Part shown: positions 24,636 through 37,479 of the stretch, piece by piece
How positions within the stretch are numbered: position 1 is the stretch's first letter
Layout: each line of letters begins with the position of its first letter
Assembly: GCA_021018995.1 (NCBI GenBank)
Contig: CM037593.1
Location: 15,280,088 to 15,344,087, forward strand
Direction of reading: 5' to 3'
From: Chloranthus sessilifolius
Lineage: Eukaryota > Streptophyta > Magnoliopsida > Chloranthales > Chloranthaceae
DNA length: 64,000 bases
Made by a program: the position numbers and the translations under genes
The notes under the pieces: model-generated
What the model saw: only the letters and a program-made list of their open reading frames with translations
Database searches by the model: none
Told to the model about the DNA's origin: nothing

Positions 24636-24744
24636 TTCCTAAACACTAAAGGGACACAATGTCATAACCGGATAGTGGTTACTCATTCTAATCCTAGCAT
24701 ATGGGTCCACTCCCTAAGGCCTCCTAAGGTTTCACTAAACCTAT

Positions 24745-24756
24745 GCATTGATATCA
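24745..24756 (-). promoter_or_regulatory. Primer-binding site, decayed tRNA-Met type
   Basis: Three bases inside the 5' LTR the minus strand reads TGATATCAATGC. It agrees with the initiator-Met-type site TGGTATCAGAGC at 9 of 12 positions. Confidence 0.6.
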
Positions 24757-24759
24757 AAC

Positions 24760-26585
24760 TGTCACGCCCCAAAATTCTATACACCGCGAACTTCGGAGCA
24801 TGAGCCAATTCAATGATCAAAATAGAACTAAAGGTTAACCAAAACACATCATCCAATATTCCATTCATGATCACAAAAAAAAAGGGTACATCATTGTTAC
24901 AATTCATTGTTTATCGTGAATACATTATAATTCCAAAAGCCCTTACAACCAACGCAAGACCTGACTAACTCCTTGGCTCTAATTCAGGATGTCCTCTAAC
25001 GTCTCCTCTTGAGAAGTCTGATTATCAACTTGCTCCGTCGCTGCAATAATAACCACGGGAGTGAGATAAACTCAACAAGTGGCCCCCTAATAATATCTAG
25101 TAAACTACGTTTTAATAACAAGATGAAAGGCAATTCATAGATGAGCATTCTATCGATTTCAGCAGGAGTTGTATATGTAGAAACAGTTTCGCCAATCGTT
25201 CCCAATACCTTGCATGTGTGCTATCATCAAGTATGAATGAGGTGTATGTGTCAGAAACATAACGTTTTTCTTTGAAAGGAAAAACAAAAGAAATAACTTA
25301 ACATCAACGGCTACACATTTATAAGTGTAGGTTCTACTACTATAGTACCGGATCCATGGTACAGCCACATGTGACTCCTTTGGACTTCACCTCCGTCCAG
25401 GTGGTCCTTACCACATCACATTACATGTCTAACTTTCACGCCTTACCATGGCAGGTAGGTAAGTAATATGTACTTCATAATTGGAAGCAATAACACGGAC
25501 ATTCGTCCGAAACCCATGCCTGCCCGATGGGGGATCCACACAAGAAATATCATATATTTATATCGATGCACAATGTATGTAATAGAAAATCATGTGTTCA
25601 ATGATTTATGCCTTCCATAATCAAGATGGTACTTCATAATATTTTTCGAAATGAAGTATAAGCTATGATCAGTCTGTTTTCACAATCATTGACCAGCTTA
25701 TACTAATTCATGCGATGTTTACGCTTACTCATGTGCTCAGTTAGAAGGCATGCTATCAAGAATCAACTACGATTTACTCCATGTCGGAATTTGAATTAAC
25801 AATCACAATTATGTAGAGATAAATGAACAAGTCCTTACATGATTATTCTAGCATACTTATAATATCATCACCAAATAATGTTTCACAGATGTATCACACT
25901 ACCTAAGGGTTTCAGTTCATAATTATAGGGTTGCGCATAATTGCGTATATATATACTATTTACTTAGTACTAATTTTACTTAATCAAAATCGAGTGATAA
26001 GGGTAGGTCACTTGCCTTGAAGCGCGCTTCCTTGGTGATTGCGTTGGGAGTGGTTGGAGTTCGGGTCGCTTGACGTGTTGCCTGGGTGAGAACAATGGTA
26101 TGTTAGCGCTAAGCGATGTCTCGACCAATGAGTTGAATAACTACGTGGGGAAATATGAGTTATGAGTTGAGTCAGTTCACCGAAGGGTTAGCCGATAGGG
26201 TATCGATTGGGGATGGGTCGAGTTTCGAGATCGAATGGGTCATGGCACGCTGATAGGGTATGACGATCGGGTCGGTCATAATACCGGGAATATTACGAAA
26301 GGTAAACACATTAAAAACCTTTTGATAATCCATGATAGGGACATATTTTTCGTAAATACTTAAGGTTATATTCTATAATCATTGACTAATTTTAAACCTG
26401 ATAAATAAACATATTCAAAAAAAATATTTTATAAAATGGGTTAGAAATCTGTAATTACCTTTGACCGCCTATGGGTTATAAACCATCATATTTTTAATGA
26501 CAAAATCAATATAAATGAATAAATGGCTAGGTTTTTAAAATGATGATTATACTATGCATATAAATAAAAATATTTGTATACCTTA

Positions 26586-26673
<88 letters not shown>

Positions 26674-27343
26674 GAAAATAGGGAATAAAATGGGAGGCTT
26701 AAGGCTACTGGCTGTGGTAGCACAGAGAGGAAAAAAAATGGTTGAGGGCTGCGTATGGCACGGGAGGAAGAAAATGGGTACTGGTAGAGATGAGGGGAGA
26801 GACACGTAGAGGAAAAATGGTTCCGTTGATGGGTTCGGCATTGTCGCCGACTGGAATAACGCCGATCGTTTCCGCGATGGCAAACGGCGGTCGCAAGAGC
26901 GTGCCTGGTAACGATCGGCCGTGCGGCGAGCCGGCCCCAAAATAAAAGAAAAAAAAAAAAAAACAGAAGATGAGGAATAGCAGAGAGAGAGAAAAGAAGA
27001 AGAAGAAGCTTACCAGAGAGTTGAATAGTGGGTTGAGGAAGAAGAGGGTCGGCTCCTATTTATAGCCAGAAAGGGGGGAGGGAGGTGACGTGAAGGGGAT
27101 GGTGTCGTGTGCCAGGGCGTCTGCCGTCGGGACGGTGCCGGACAGTGGCTCCATATCGTCCCATGTCTCCGTAGCGGATTTCACTCTTCAACGTCTGGTT
27201 CAACTGATGGGGGTAGGTGGGAGAAGAGAGCTGGTGTTAAGCAGGGATAGAAGAGCAGGGTTATAAGAGTTTTAGGTCGGGTCTGGCCTGGACCTAGTTC
27301 GGGCCAAGAGATGGGTCGGGTTAGCCTGGTTTGGGTCTTCACA
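24760..27343 (-). repeat. 5' LTR of the Ty3/gypsy element
   Basis: 2584 bp, TGTCACGCCC to TCTTCACA on the plus strand. The minus-strand promoter box TATAAATAG is at 27056-27064. The (TA)n near 26587-26668 is long here and short in the other LTR. The short acidic frame at the 3' end (EETLEDILN) is kept. Confidence 0.95.
26587..26668. repeat. (TA)n microsatellite in the 5' LTR
   Basis: About 80 bp of TA; the matching place in the 3' LTR (18539-18556) has about nine units. Confidence 0.95.
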
Positions 27344-27454
27344 TTTATTCCTCATTTTGATTTTTTATTTCCAATAATAAAATAACATGAGACGACAAGA
27401 TCGGCAATCTAGTGTTTTATACGAGCTCTATGCTCTAATCTTCACCGTCCTCTG

Positions 27455-27661
27455 ATCTCCACCATTGCCGAATCTGCCACCCGTCTTGTTCCCCACGAGA
27501 CCACCGGAGATTTCTCTGGTGGGTTTGACATTGCTCTTTTTAGGGATTTCGATGTCCTTGATGCTCTGTGGATCCATCACCTTCTTGATCGGGTTCATGT
27601 TGATGCCGTGGATTCTTGCATTGGCTTTGGTTTTCCATCTCGTAGGGCTCATTTCAAATCT
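27455..27661 (+). pseudogene. First exon of a small membrane protein, start codon lost
   Basis: The frame from 27465 reads LPNLPPVLFPTRPPEISLVG and then a hydrophobic stretch with two likely membrane helices (LTLLFLGISMSLML, FLIGFMLMPWILALALVFHL). It ends at GTAAGAAC, a good donor, and a TTTTTAG acceptor lies at 27773-27778. I have no name for the family. At the expected start the sequence is CCACCATTG, so no ATG is in frame; one extra T in CCACCATG would explain this. An in-frame TGA lies just upstream. The retrotransposon ends 110 bp upstream. A later ATG inside the first helix is the only alternative start. Confidence 0.4.
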
Positions 27662-27809
27662 GGTAAGAACTTACATTGATTATAAGTATTTTTGTTTTTT
27701 CTTCATTAATTTTATATGGTTTTGATGATCTTGCTTATGGTATTTTTTCTTTTTTTCTGTATTTGTTTGATTTTTAGGTTTCGAATCTTGGTTTTATTAA
27801 TGATGTGAT

Positions 27810-28111
27810 CATACTAACAAATTTCGTCTTTGGCAATATTTCGGTAGGGGGTCATTTTGGATAAATTTATGAAAAAATTCAGAAAAGTTTCGGAGAGTAT
27901 AAAAATATGTTTAATATTTACTTATTTATTATGTAAAAATGGCTAAAATTAAAAAATTTCATTAATTTCGATAAAATTTTGTTACTTTCGTAAAAAAAAA
28001 AAATAATGAAATTTCAGCTATTTTGGAGAAATTACCAAAATTTCGCTGAAAGTTCGCCCAATCCCTATTTCGGCGAATTTTGGAGAAATTTCGGAGAAAT
28101 TTGTCACTAAG
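27810..28111. mobile_element. hAT-like fold-back MITE (TTTCGG family)
   Basis: Ends are CATACTAACAAATTTC and the inverse of CTTAGTGACAAATTTC. Flanks GATGTGAT (27802-27809) and GATATGAT (28112-28119) match at 7 of 8. The interior is saturated with TTTCGG/GAAATTT words. Same family as 59011-59304. Confidence 0.8.
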
Positions 28112-28140
28112 GATATGATATGGATTTGTGGATTAGTACC

Positions 28141-28830
28141 ATTTTAGATGATGGTTTTAAAAAATTCTATGTGTCACTGGTGTATAGTAATCGTTGGCTT
28201 GATTTTGGATGGGTCTCACTTACAGAGAAAATGCCTGATTGGAGTATTAAATAAATATCCATCAAGATTTTTTTGTTATTAAATATTTTTTTTGGAGCAC
28301 ATTGGGTTTGTTTGTATTGACTATCTGAAATTAAACGATTTTTAGACAGTTAGAATCATTGGTTCAGAGTATTTTTTAGCCATGGTCGATCAAAGAGGTG
28401 GTTGTCCGTTTTGACCAACTCTTTGATGGGGTTGAATGAATGGGCAGATGCTAAAATTTCTAAGCAAAAATGGGGGAAACCATCCATTTTAGATGATGGT
28501 TTAAAAAAATTCTATGTGCCACTGGCGTATAATAATCATTGGCTTGATTTTGGATGGGTCTCACTTTCAGAGAAAATGATTGGAATATTAAATAAATATC
28601 CATCAAGATTTTTTAGTTATTAATTTTTTTTTTGGAACACAATGGGTTTGTTTGTATTGAGTATCTGAAATTAAACGATTTTTAGACAGTCAGAATCATT
28701 TGTTCACAGTATTTTTTAGCCATGGTCGATCAAAGAGGTGGTTGACCGTTTTGACCAACTCTTTGATGGGGTTGAATGAATGGGCAGATGCTAAAATTTC
28801 TAAGCAAAAATGGGGGAAACCATCCATTTT
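28141..28830 (+). repeat. Tandem duplication of 345 bp
   Basis: Two adjacent copies start ATTTTAGATGATGG at 28141 and 28486, nearly identical, with a truncated third start at about 28826. The open stretch at 28402-28623 is inside the repeat and has no family features. Confidence 0.9.
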
Positions 28831-28911
28831 TTTTTTCTCAATTTAACTTATTTATTTTTATTGGGAATAAGCAAAATTTATTAAGAGAATACCAAGGTTT
28901 TAAAGTGCACC

Positions 28912-29236
28912 AGAGAAATCCCAGCGACGATCGGAAACCTAACCAACCTCCAAGTGATCGTTCTATCGTACAATTCAATCTCTGGTTCGATCCCTGGTCT
29001 CTTTGTTTGTTTTCAATTAGCAGTATTAAAAATCAACAACAACAATCTCTCTGGCACTCTTAGACCTGAGCTTGATGCATTGGACAGTCTGAAGATCTTA
29101 GATCTCAGAAACAATGGGATCTCCGGCGAGATCCCGCTTCTGTTAGCTTTTCTGTAAATCACTTGAATTTGTTGATTTCAGCCTCAACGATCTCGCGGGA
29201 TCACCAATAGATTGGTCTGGAATCACCAACAGAATC
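28912..29236 (+). pseudogene. Leucine-rich repeat protein fragment
   Basis: From 28912 the frame reads REIPATIGNLTNLQVIVLS, then YNSISGSIPG, LKINNNNLSGTL and LKILDLRNNGISGEIP, which are plant extracellular LRRs of about 24 residues. It stops at 29155. One base shift continues the pattern as CKSLEFVDFSLNDLAGSP. So three to five LRRs of a receptor-like protein or kinase remain, with a frameshift and no kinase or signal region nearby. A (TA)n run follows. Confidence 0.75.
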
Positions 29237-29238
29237 TG

Positions 29239-29239
<1 letters not shown>

Positions 29240-29308
<69 letters not shown>
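29240..29308. repeat. (TA)n microsatellite
   Basis: About 69 bp of TA directly after the LRR remnant. Confidence 0.95.
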
Positions 29309-29310
<2 letters not shown>

Positions 29311-31062
29311 CCCATCAACAGATTGGTCTGAAAAATATATATATAGAGTAAACATTATATTAGATTTATATATTAGGCCTTGGTGTGGAAGGAATCATGA
29401 AAAGGGTTCCAATGGGAGTTGACATAGTGGTCAAGATCACACCTCAAGAAGCAATGACTGTGATTCTGAGTTCTAACCTCATTCCTTGTTGGCTACTAGC
29501 TAGTATTTACCCCTACTGACTGCTATGTGTGATGTGCAGGAGTTGCACATACTCAGAGATTTAGTCGGGTGCTTTAAGAGGCCGAATACTAATTGAAAGA
29601 CTAAGTCTGGTTTTGGCCAGGTTGGGAATCTGTTGTTCCGTTGGAAATAATGTGGACAATAAGGTTGGAAAGAACTGACAGGACATTTAAGGGTGGAAAA
29701 CAGCCGGTGTTCGTTGATAAAAAAGGGGATATCAAAGTACATATTGGATTGGGTTGGGAAAGAATATAATGCTCAGCAAGTTGGGGATTCAACTGTGAGA
29801 GATCAGTGGGATAAGCTTGTGACTGTTGTGTACCTTGGAGCTGCCGGACTGGGTGCTGGATCGAGGTTTCTCGTCTTTGCACTGGCCCGATGCTGTTGGT
29901 CTATTGTGGTAGGTGATTTTTAGTTGTGTGTCTTCTTTGTTTACTAGCATCTCGCTAGTCCCAAGTATTTTATTTTGTTTTTGTTCTGTTTTCCTTTTTT
30001 AATTTCAATAAAATTTCTTTATTACCAGAAAAGAAGAAGGAAACCAAAAACTGATTACATCTAGCTCCAAGTATTCACATAGAAACTGATTACATCTAGT
30101 TCAGTTATCTATTTTTGTTTTCGTTTTGTCTGATGTGATATTTATACAATGTCTCTCTATTATTGCATTGCATATTAGAAATCAGAAATCATGTTCCCTT
30201 AAGGTCCCTGGTATTCTCTTTCAGCTCGTGTCCATACATGATTAACTCTATATTGCACATTGGTCACTATGTACCCAATTGTGTGTTTAATCTGGTGTCC
30301 GGCCCTTGTTTGTCGAATAAGTTTCAATCCGTACGCCACCCATCGTATATTGCAGGTGATACAGCTACTTTACTCTTATCCTTCTTTTTTTAAAATTGTT
30401 TATTCTTCTATTTTGGACATCCTTTGTGCATTTCTTTTGGATTCAGAGTTTCTTTTACAGTTATAGTAGTATTTTATGCATTACTTTTTATTTAAGCTAC
30501 TTTTCAGTTTTTCATTTTTGCTAGATCTAATCATGTCGATTTTGGGATTGAAGGGGTGTTGATGATCTAAATTTATTACTGCACACTCATTTTCTCCATT
30601 TTTTAATGTCTGAGGTGATGTTAAGTTCGGTTTACCTTGTACCATCTGATGATCTCATCTGGAAATGAATTTTTTTAATTTGTGTATTCCCCTCAGCCGT
30701 ATTCGTGAATGCATCACATGTTGTCTTATACAATATTACTCGTGAGGTAGCTACTGTTCTGTTGGTTGCATTGAATTTAGTCAATCTTCTTAATGAGTAG
30801 TTAACGGTCAAGTTTTCCATCATTTTTGTATTGCCTCAATAATAAAGGAAATTTCTCAGTTCTTTAGGAATTTGGATTTCAAGTTTTAGTATATCTGGTT
30901 TTCTTGAGTATCAAAATCAACTCAACTACACAAGGTTCAAATCTTGACATTTCTTTCGTCTCATTTAATACATATGGCAGTACTTACAAAGAATCTGCGC
31001 ATCAAAGCACTTTATTTTGCTTTATTGGTTTTGGCAGCATTGAGTTCCGGGACATAGGATGA
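29309..31062. other. No gene recognised
   Basis: A plus frame at 29693-29923 is open, but its residues match no family I know. The rest is T-rich and intron-like. Possibly 3' flank or introns of decayed genes. Confidence 0.4.
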
Positions 31063-31140
31063 CTGACATCCAAGGGTTAAAATATCGGATTTTCGATACG
31101 TATCGTCCTGATGATACGTATCGTCCGGATGTTCAGGACG

Positions 31141-31460
31141 CACTACAAAAAATGTGTTTATTGGAGACAGCTTTTGGCCGTCTCCAAAGGTGTCTATGTC
31201 GTCTCTAATAGTATTGGAGACGGCTTCCATGTAGTCTCAAATAGTCCCGTCTCCATTTTCTTTGGAGACCAAATGGAAGCCGTCCCTAATGTCAAAGTTA
31301 TTGGAGACGGCATATAGCTCTCTCCAAAGATATGTTAGAGACGTCTCTAATAAGTCATCTAGCCATTTCCAATACTTATTGGAGACGGCTTTAAGCCGTC
31401 TCCAATAAGTGACCTATTATTGGAGACGGCTAAAAACCGTCTCCAACATTTTTTTTTTTT
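31141..31460. repeat. Left terminus of CACTA-2
   Basis: Terminal CACTACAAAAA, then repeated TTGGAGACGGCTTTTGGCCG-like words in both orientations. It differs in word from CACTA-1 (GACGGT). Confidence 0.9.
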
Positions 31461-32579
<1,119 letters not shown>

Positions 32580-32986
32580 ATAGTTGTTGTGCCAGTTGTT
32601 AACCCAAGCAGGCACTTCATCTGCCAAACTAACCCATACGTTTGGCTTTAGTGAAGAAATCAGTTCCATGTACTCCGCAGGTTTTACCTAAAAATAGAAT
32701 CGAAGTTGGAGAAAAATAATAAAAATGCATCAAGAATTGGTAAATCTTTCATCAAGTAGAATTCAACATAATAATAAAACATACAAGTTTATAAGTAAAT
32801 GAACTTTACCAATCGGCGACCAGAAGGTGCCTCAAAAGAAGCTCCAAATTTGTTAGTGCTTTCAAATTCTGGAAGGCATGTAATAGAGTCCCTAGATGCA
32901 GCTACAAAACCATATTCCGGCAAACCAAGCATATCTGGTGCAACCCTCCAATATTTGAAATTGTTGTAGGTGACGGGCAATCTAAG
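32580..32986 (-). pseudogene. QTRT2-like fragment (queuine tRNA-ribosyltransferase subunit)
   Basis: Exon 32986-32810 is bounded by TTTTTGCAG and GTAAAG. It reads LPVTYNNFKYWRVAPDMLGL, then SRDSITC and KFGASFEAPSGRRL. The next exon, after a TTTTTAG acceptor, from 32687 reads VKPAEYMELISSLKPNVWVS and LADEVPAWV, then diverges near 32590. These words fit the accessory subunit of the tRNA guanine-transglycosylase family that inserts queuine at the wobble base. Only two exons remain; no start, no zinc site. Introns are kept, so it came by DNA capture, not from mRNA. Confidence 0.7.
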
Positions 32987-33274
32987 CTGCAAAAATTAAA
33001 AAAACACACACAAGTCAATCCATACTGAAAATATATAAATGTGCCCAACCACAACCATCGAAAAAATATGATTGATTCCATCAAAGATGATAGTAAAAGA
33101 CTACTAAAAAAATCTTTCTCTGAGAAAAATTTGATCATAGTTGTAACAAGACTTGTTTGAACTTTGAAGATGGAAAAGTTGATGGTGAGAATGAAACTGA
33201 TGAAAGTAAAAGAAACCTTTACTAAGCATAAAAAATATAGAGAAATGTAAAACTCCCCCAACAAAAGTTTCAAC

Positions 33275-33682
33275 CAGGGTTACCTAATTCGCTATCTACC
33301 CATGCGATTGTGAACCAGTTCAAACCGAACCTATTCGCAGTTCGGGTTGGTCCAGTACCCTCAAGAAGGGCGAACCAGCCCATAATGGCGTCATATGAAA
33401 AAAACAGCAGGTGATAAGACTCAAACCTGTTCACCTACTTTCCAAGAAAGTATGCATTACTACCCTAACGATTGTGATTGCTATAATTTTTGCCTATGCC
33501 TTTTATATATTTATTTTAAATCTATAAATTAACAAATAATTAAACTTAAAATTTAATAAAATTTACTTCATTTTATATTTAAAACTCATCCTACCTTAGC
33601 GAATCGGGTTCACTCAGATTTAGCAAACTGTAAAATATGGACCCGAATTCGAACCGGCAAACCAGCGAATCAGGTAACATTG
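33275..33682. mobile_element. hAT-like fold-back MITE (GCGAAT/GGTTC family)
   Basis: Ends CAGGGTTACCTAATTCGC and the inverse of CAATGTTACCTGATTCGC. Flanks GTTTCAAC and GTTTCTAA match at 6 of 8. Interior words are GAACCGG/CCGAAC. It lies in CACTA-2, in the intron side between the QTRT2 and ARF fragments. Confidence 0.65.
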
Positions 33683-33740
33683 GTTTCTAACCTTAATTTC
33701 AAAGCCCGGCCATTATTGATAGGGACTGGTGATAGGAAAA

Positions 33741-33878
33741 TTAGGTCTGCAAATGGGTCGAGTCAACCAGATGGGTTTTCTAGATCCGATTTGCTATGGG
33801 CCGGGTCAAAAATCTCGAGCTGTTACAAAAACAGGTCTGGTTCGGGTTAGCCCCAAACCCGACCACTTTGCAGTCCTA
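33741..33878. mobile_element. Short hAT-like fold-back MITE (GGGTCG family)
   Basis: TAGGTCTGCAAATGGGTCG at the left mirrors TAGGACTGCAAAGTGGTCGG at the right. Possible duplications TAGGAAAA and AAGGACAA match at 6 of 8. Confidence 0.5.
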
Positions 33879-34154
33879 AAGGACAATCAGTTTATACTAA
33901 TACCGATCCCGACACCCTTGGAGCATTGGAAACCCATAGACATCGGCCGGTACCTATCAGTAATTGTAGATAGACAATTTCACATCAAGATCCACAGTTC
34001 CACACAATAAGATAACAAAGACGAATTGAGGATTCTAACGAAACATAAATACTTGGTCCCTAAGTTAAATAATAACAGCAATCAAATACTTATTAAAACT
34101 CTTAACAAAAAAAATCCTAACATAAATATCTAACGTCAGATAAAAATCAAACAA

Positions 34155-34229
34155 ATTCTGAGTGCTAAAACATCCTCCAATTCTGAGTGCTAAAACATCC
34201 TCAAATTCTGAGTGCTAAAACATCCTCCA
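34155..34229. repeat. Three tandem 25-bp units
   Basis: ATTCTGAGTGCTAAAACATC starts at 34155, 34180 and 34205, nearly identical. It sits directly 3' of the ARF-like fragment. Confidence 0.9.
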
Positions 34230-34245
34230 ATACTAAGAAATATGG

Positions 34246-34387
34246 TTAAATTCTAACACCATCCCTGCGGACACTTGATTCCTCGATCTCAAAAGGCATT
34301 TGGAAACGCATTCCAACTGGTACATGAGTGTGAAATACTACTTTAGCATATTTTGAAAGCAGTATGACAAACTCAGATGGACTTGCC
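34246..34387 (-). pseudogene. ARF6/8-type auxin response factor fragment
   Basis: After a TTTTTTGTAG acceptor the frame reads [20 protein letters not shown], then [17 protein letters not shown], and ends in a TAA at 34246-34248. This fits the region between the B3 DNA-binding and Auxin_resp domains of ARF6/ARF8-type factors, which activate auxin genes. About 46 residues remain; after SSVRR it diverges, so the donor is lost. It is a captured exon, not a gene. Confidence 0.7.
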
Positions 34388-35751
34388 CTACAAAAAATTA
34401 CATCAAAATAAAACTATAAATGCAAAAATAATAAAAACAATTAAAAAAAAAAATAGAAGTAAGATCATGTACATGATTGCCTGCTACCTTGGGTTATAAA
34501 AAACAGTGAAACGACTATTAGTGGAAGTAGCATGAGTTGTAGCAGCAAGCAGTCAAATGTGCATGCTATCAGTCGATAGAACAGATGAAGGCATCCCATT
34601 TTATGGTTGGATAGCACAAATTGTATCTGATCCAATCAGAAGCAACCATACTTTGCTCAACCCAATATATATGTTGCCCATCTATTTGACAACATTAGAA
34701 GTACTTGAATCATTTGAATAAATTTGGATGCAAAGAACGTGTACACAAAAGCTTCAGAGGTATACTATGCAGGAAGGATGACGTAAAACAAACTGCCCTC
34801 CAACAACACTGTAACAATAACAAAAACAAAATAAGGTTTCTGAGTTCACTGGCACAAAGAAAAGGAAATATGTCCCATGGCATATATATATATATATAAA
34901 TTACAAATCTGAACACAAAAGCTAAACAATTATAAGTGACACATCCCGACGAAGCAAGCTGCTAGCAGCACTAAACCAATTAATACTCAACAAAATTCTG
35001 TTGAAGCACTTCAAATTATATATTAGTGTCTAGTGTGCCTCTTTTTATACTGTTAGTCTAAAGTAGGTTAGCTCCTTAATTTTTGCTCTGTTGGCAAATT
35101 ATGAAGTGTCATAACAAAATCACCCAGGCCTTTTGTGGAGGATCCAAGAGTGATCTATCAATCAGGAGATGCCAGAGATTTACTAAACTTAGGTGCCTTG
35201 ATTGAGTTGGTCTTGATTGCAATTGAATTCGTGTCCTGTCTTCCATGAAAGGATTGTGTATAATTTGTTTATTATGCCCTGGTTCTGTTGGGGTAAAATG
35301 GTGTCTTCCTTATTAATGTGCTAGTCTTCATGCTCCTGGGATCCCAACATATTTAGTGGTAAAGGTAGGGCCATTGAATTTAGTGCCATTGGTTGTGATG
35401 TGGAGTATATGGATCGAGAGAAATAACAGTGTTCTTTGGTGTTAGATTGGTTGTTGAAATATTAAACTGTAAGATTAAATAAACAGAAATTGATCAATTG
35501 GAATTACTCATTCCTGCTCACAAAAATAAAGTGCTTACTCGTATGGTTTTCCATTTAAATCCACATAAGCCGAATGAATGGATGGTTTTCCAATCAAAGA
35601 GACCACGGGACCATGCAATAGCCTCTTCACAATCATCATTGCCTGCAACAAACCATTCGAAGAATCTCATATATTCAGGAGATTTTTAGTATTTGTAAAG
35701 ACAAAGGGCATGGATTGCAACTTTGGGCCAATAGCTAAAGGATTTAATTTA

Positions 35752-36164
35752 GAGAGCTACAATTGGCACACGAGATTTGTTCCGTGCCACATTGCTCAAA
35801 AAGAAAGACTTGATATTTTTTAGATTAGTGCCATGTGGAACACCATCTAAGCCCTTTGATTTGTAGGCCATGATATAAAGATCATTGCTGTCAAAATTTG
35901 GCACGGAAGATGATCTCTATTATCTGATTTGTCTTAGTCAATTATTAAATAAGCATTGAATCAGATGATGGCATTCGACTGTATTGAATCAGATGATAGA
36001 GATGACATTTCATGCCAATCTTTGACAAAAAAGATCTTTATATCATGGCCTTCAAATCAAAGAGCTTAGATGGTGTTCCATATGGCACTAATCTCAATTA
36101 TATCAATTCTCTCTTTCTAGGTGATGTGCCACGGTACAAATCTCGTGTTCCAATTGTAGCACCC
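35752..36164. mobile_element. MULE-type fold-back MITE
   Basis: Arms start GAGAGCTACAATTGGCACAC and the inverse of GGGTGCTACAATTGGAACAC. Flanks TTTAATTTA (35743-35751) and TTTAAGTTA (36165-36173) match at 8 of 9, the Mutator-type length. The arms cover most of the 413 bp. A single arm of the family lies at 12425. Confidence 0.85.
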
Positions 36165-36173
36165 TTTAAGTTA

Positions 36174-37479
36174 TAAATTTGAAGGATTAAATTATGTAAT
36201 GTCCTTAAAAATCTTATTCTCATGCAATAAAATGATGTGTTCCCTTAGGGAAATTTCGCTTAATATGTTTCTAATTATGAACACAAAATTTTTGGGTCCC
36301 CAACACCTTATTCTATAACAAGCAAATGATTAAATGAAGTGTCTTGACATACACAAGAAAGCAGTTTCAAGCATTGTTTATTTTATCTCTGTTTCAGGGT
36401 TTTCTCTTTTAGGGAGCAGTTCATGTTCCTGCAAGCTATGATTTCTTGAAGAGTTATTACATGATGCTCATTTTATATTTTTTTTATTAGTTACAAATTT
36501 ATGTTTTTAATATTTCTATTCGTGATTTTTATTTGTCTTCAAAGTTTAATTTTACTAAGTAATTGCCTAATTGTAGAGAAGTATCCTTGTGCCACATTGG
36601 TCTTCTTCTATGAACAATGTTTAAAAACATGTTACTTCTCAAAAAGATAGCTCAAGCACTTGCTTCTGCAGAAAACTTGAGTACCTAATTCCATAAGCAT
36701 GCTACTCATCCAAAAAATATCGGCCAAGCACATAGTTTTGCCGAGGATTGAGTACCTAATACCATACAATTTAACAAAACTTAGGAATTGGTCACATGGA
36801 CCCATAAATCTGTCTCCTGGTAGGTATCCAAATTAATTACGATTTTATAAACATTAGCTCAAAATATTTAAGAAATTTAGCTTTTTATATGATTCTAAAA
36901 TTATTCAGTCTCACAAAACTAACTTCTATGATTATATCACAGTGATATATTAGGTAAGGCTATACTAAAATCACTTAATTTTTAATTTCAAAACTAACCG
37001 TAAGTGGAGCGCCACCACAACACCATTTGGAGACATGATGGATGAGGTTGGTCATGTTGCCATATAACCGTTAACTGCTGCAAGAAGATGATGAGAAACA
37101 TGGCCAAGAACCTACAAATACTTTATGTTAAGAATCACCTGTAATCTTAAACTAATAACATAAAATTTATGAAATAAATGAAGAATCACAAAATCGAGGA
37201 AAAAAGGGTTTTAAACCGGGTCGGGTTGGATTTTCGGGTTGAATGTCAGGACAAGTCGAGTTTTGGGGGGAGTCAGGCGCATACCCTTGACCCGTACCTG
37301 ACGGGTCAAGTCACCATGAGTCGGATCAGACATATACTCTTGACCCATTGGGCAGCCAAATTTTGGCCCGACTAGACCCGAGCCATTGGCAGTCCTATTT
37401 TGGAAGCTTAATGATTTTTCAGTTTTTTTTTTCTTTTCTGTTCACTGTCGGTCAGTAGTGTCACTTCCCACGATATTAT
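36174..37479. other. CACTA-2 interior, no gene
   Basis: Intron-like AT-rich sequence. Near 37195-37400 are GGGTCGGGTTGG/CCCGAC words of the type seen in the fold-back elements, ending TGGCAGTCCTA, but I could not pair the left end. Confidence 0.4.

Larger units (their letters stand above)
16625..27343 (-). mobile_element. Full-length Ty3/gypsy chromovirus (Tekay/Del-like), inactive
   Basis: Two LTRs of about 2.6 kb (16625-19221, 24760-27343) begin TGTCACGCCC and end GGGTCTTCACA on the plus strand. A perfect 5-bp duplication TTTAT flanks the element (16620-16624, 27344-27348). Reading the minus strand the order is 5' LTR, acidic leader frame, gag with CCHC knuckles, protease, reverse transcriptase, RNase H, integrase with a GPF motif and a chromodomain-like tail, then polypurine tract and 3' LTR. 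Domain order and tail point to a chromovirus; very long LTRs suggest Tekay/Del. The gag-pol frame has at least six in-frame stops, a frameshift and lost catalytic residues, so it cannot move by itself. Confidence 0.95.

Noticed and set aside
26527..26940. A 137-codon minus frame with many Tyr-Ile pairs
   Set aside because: It is translation of the (TA)n tract inside the 5' LTR.
37178..37400. A ninth hAT-like fold-back element
   Set aside because: The right end TAGGACTGCCAATGG and GGGTCGGG words fit, but I could not find a matching left end or duplication.
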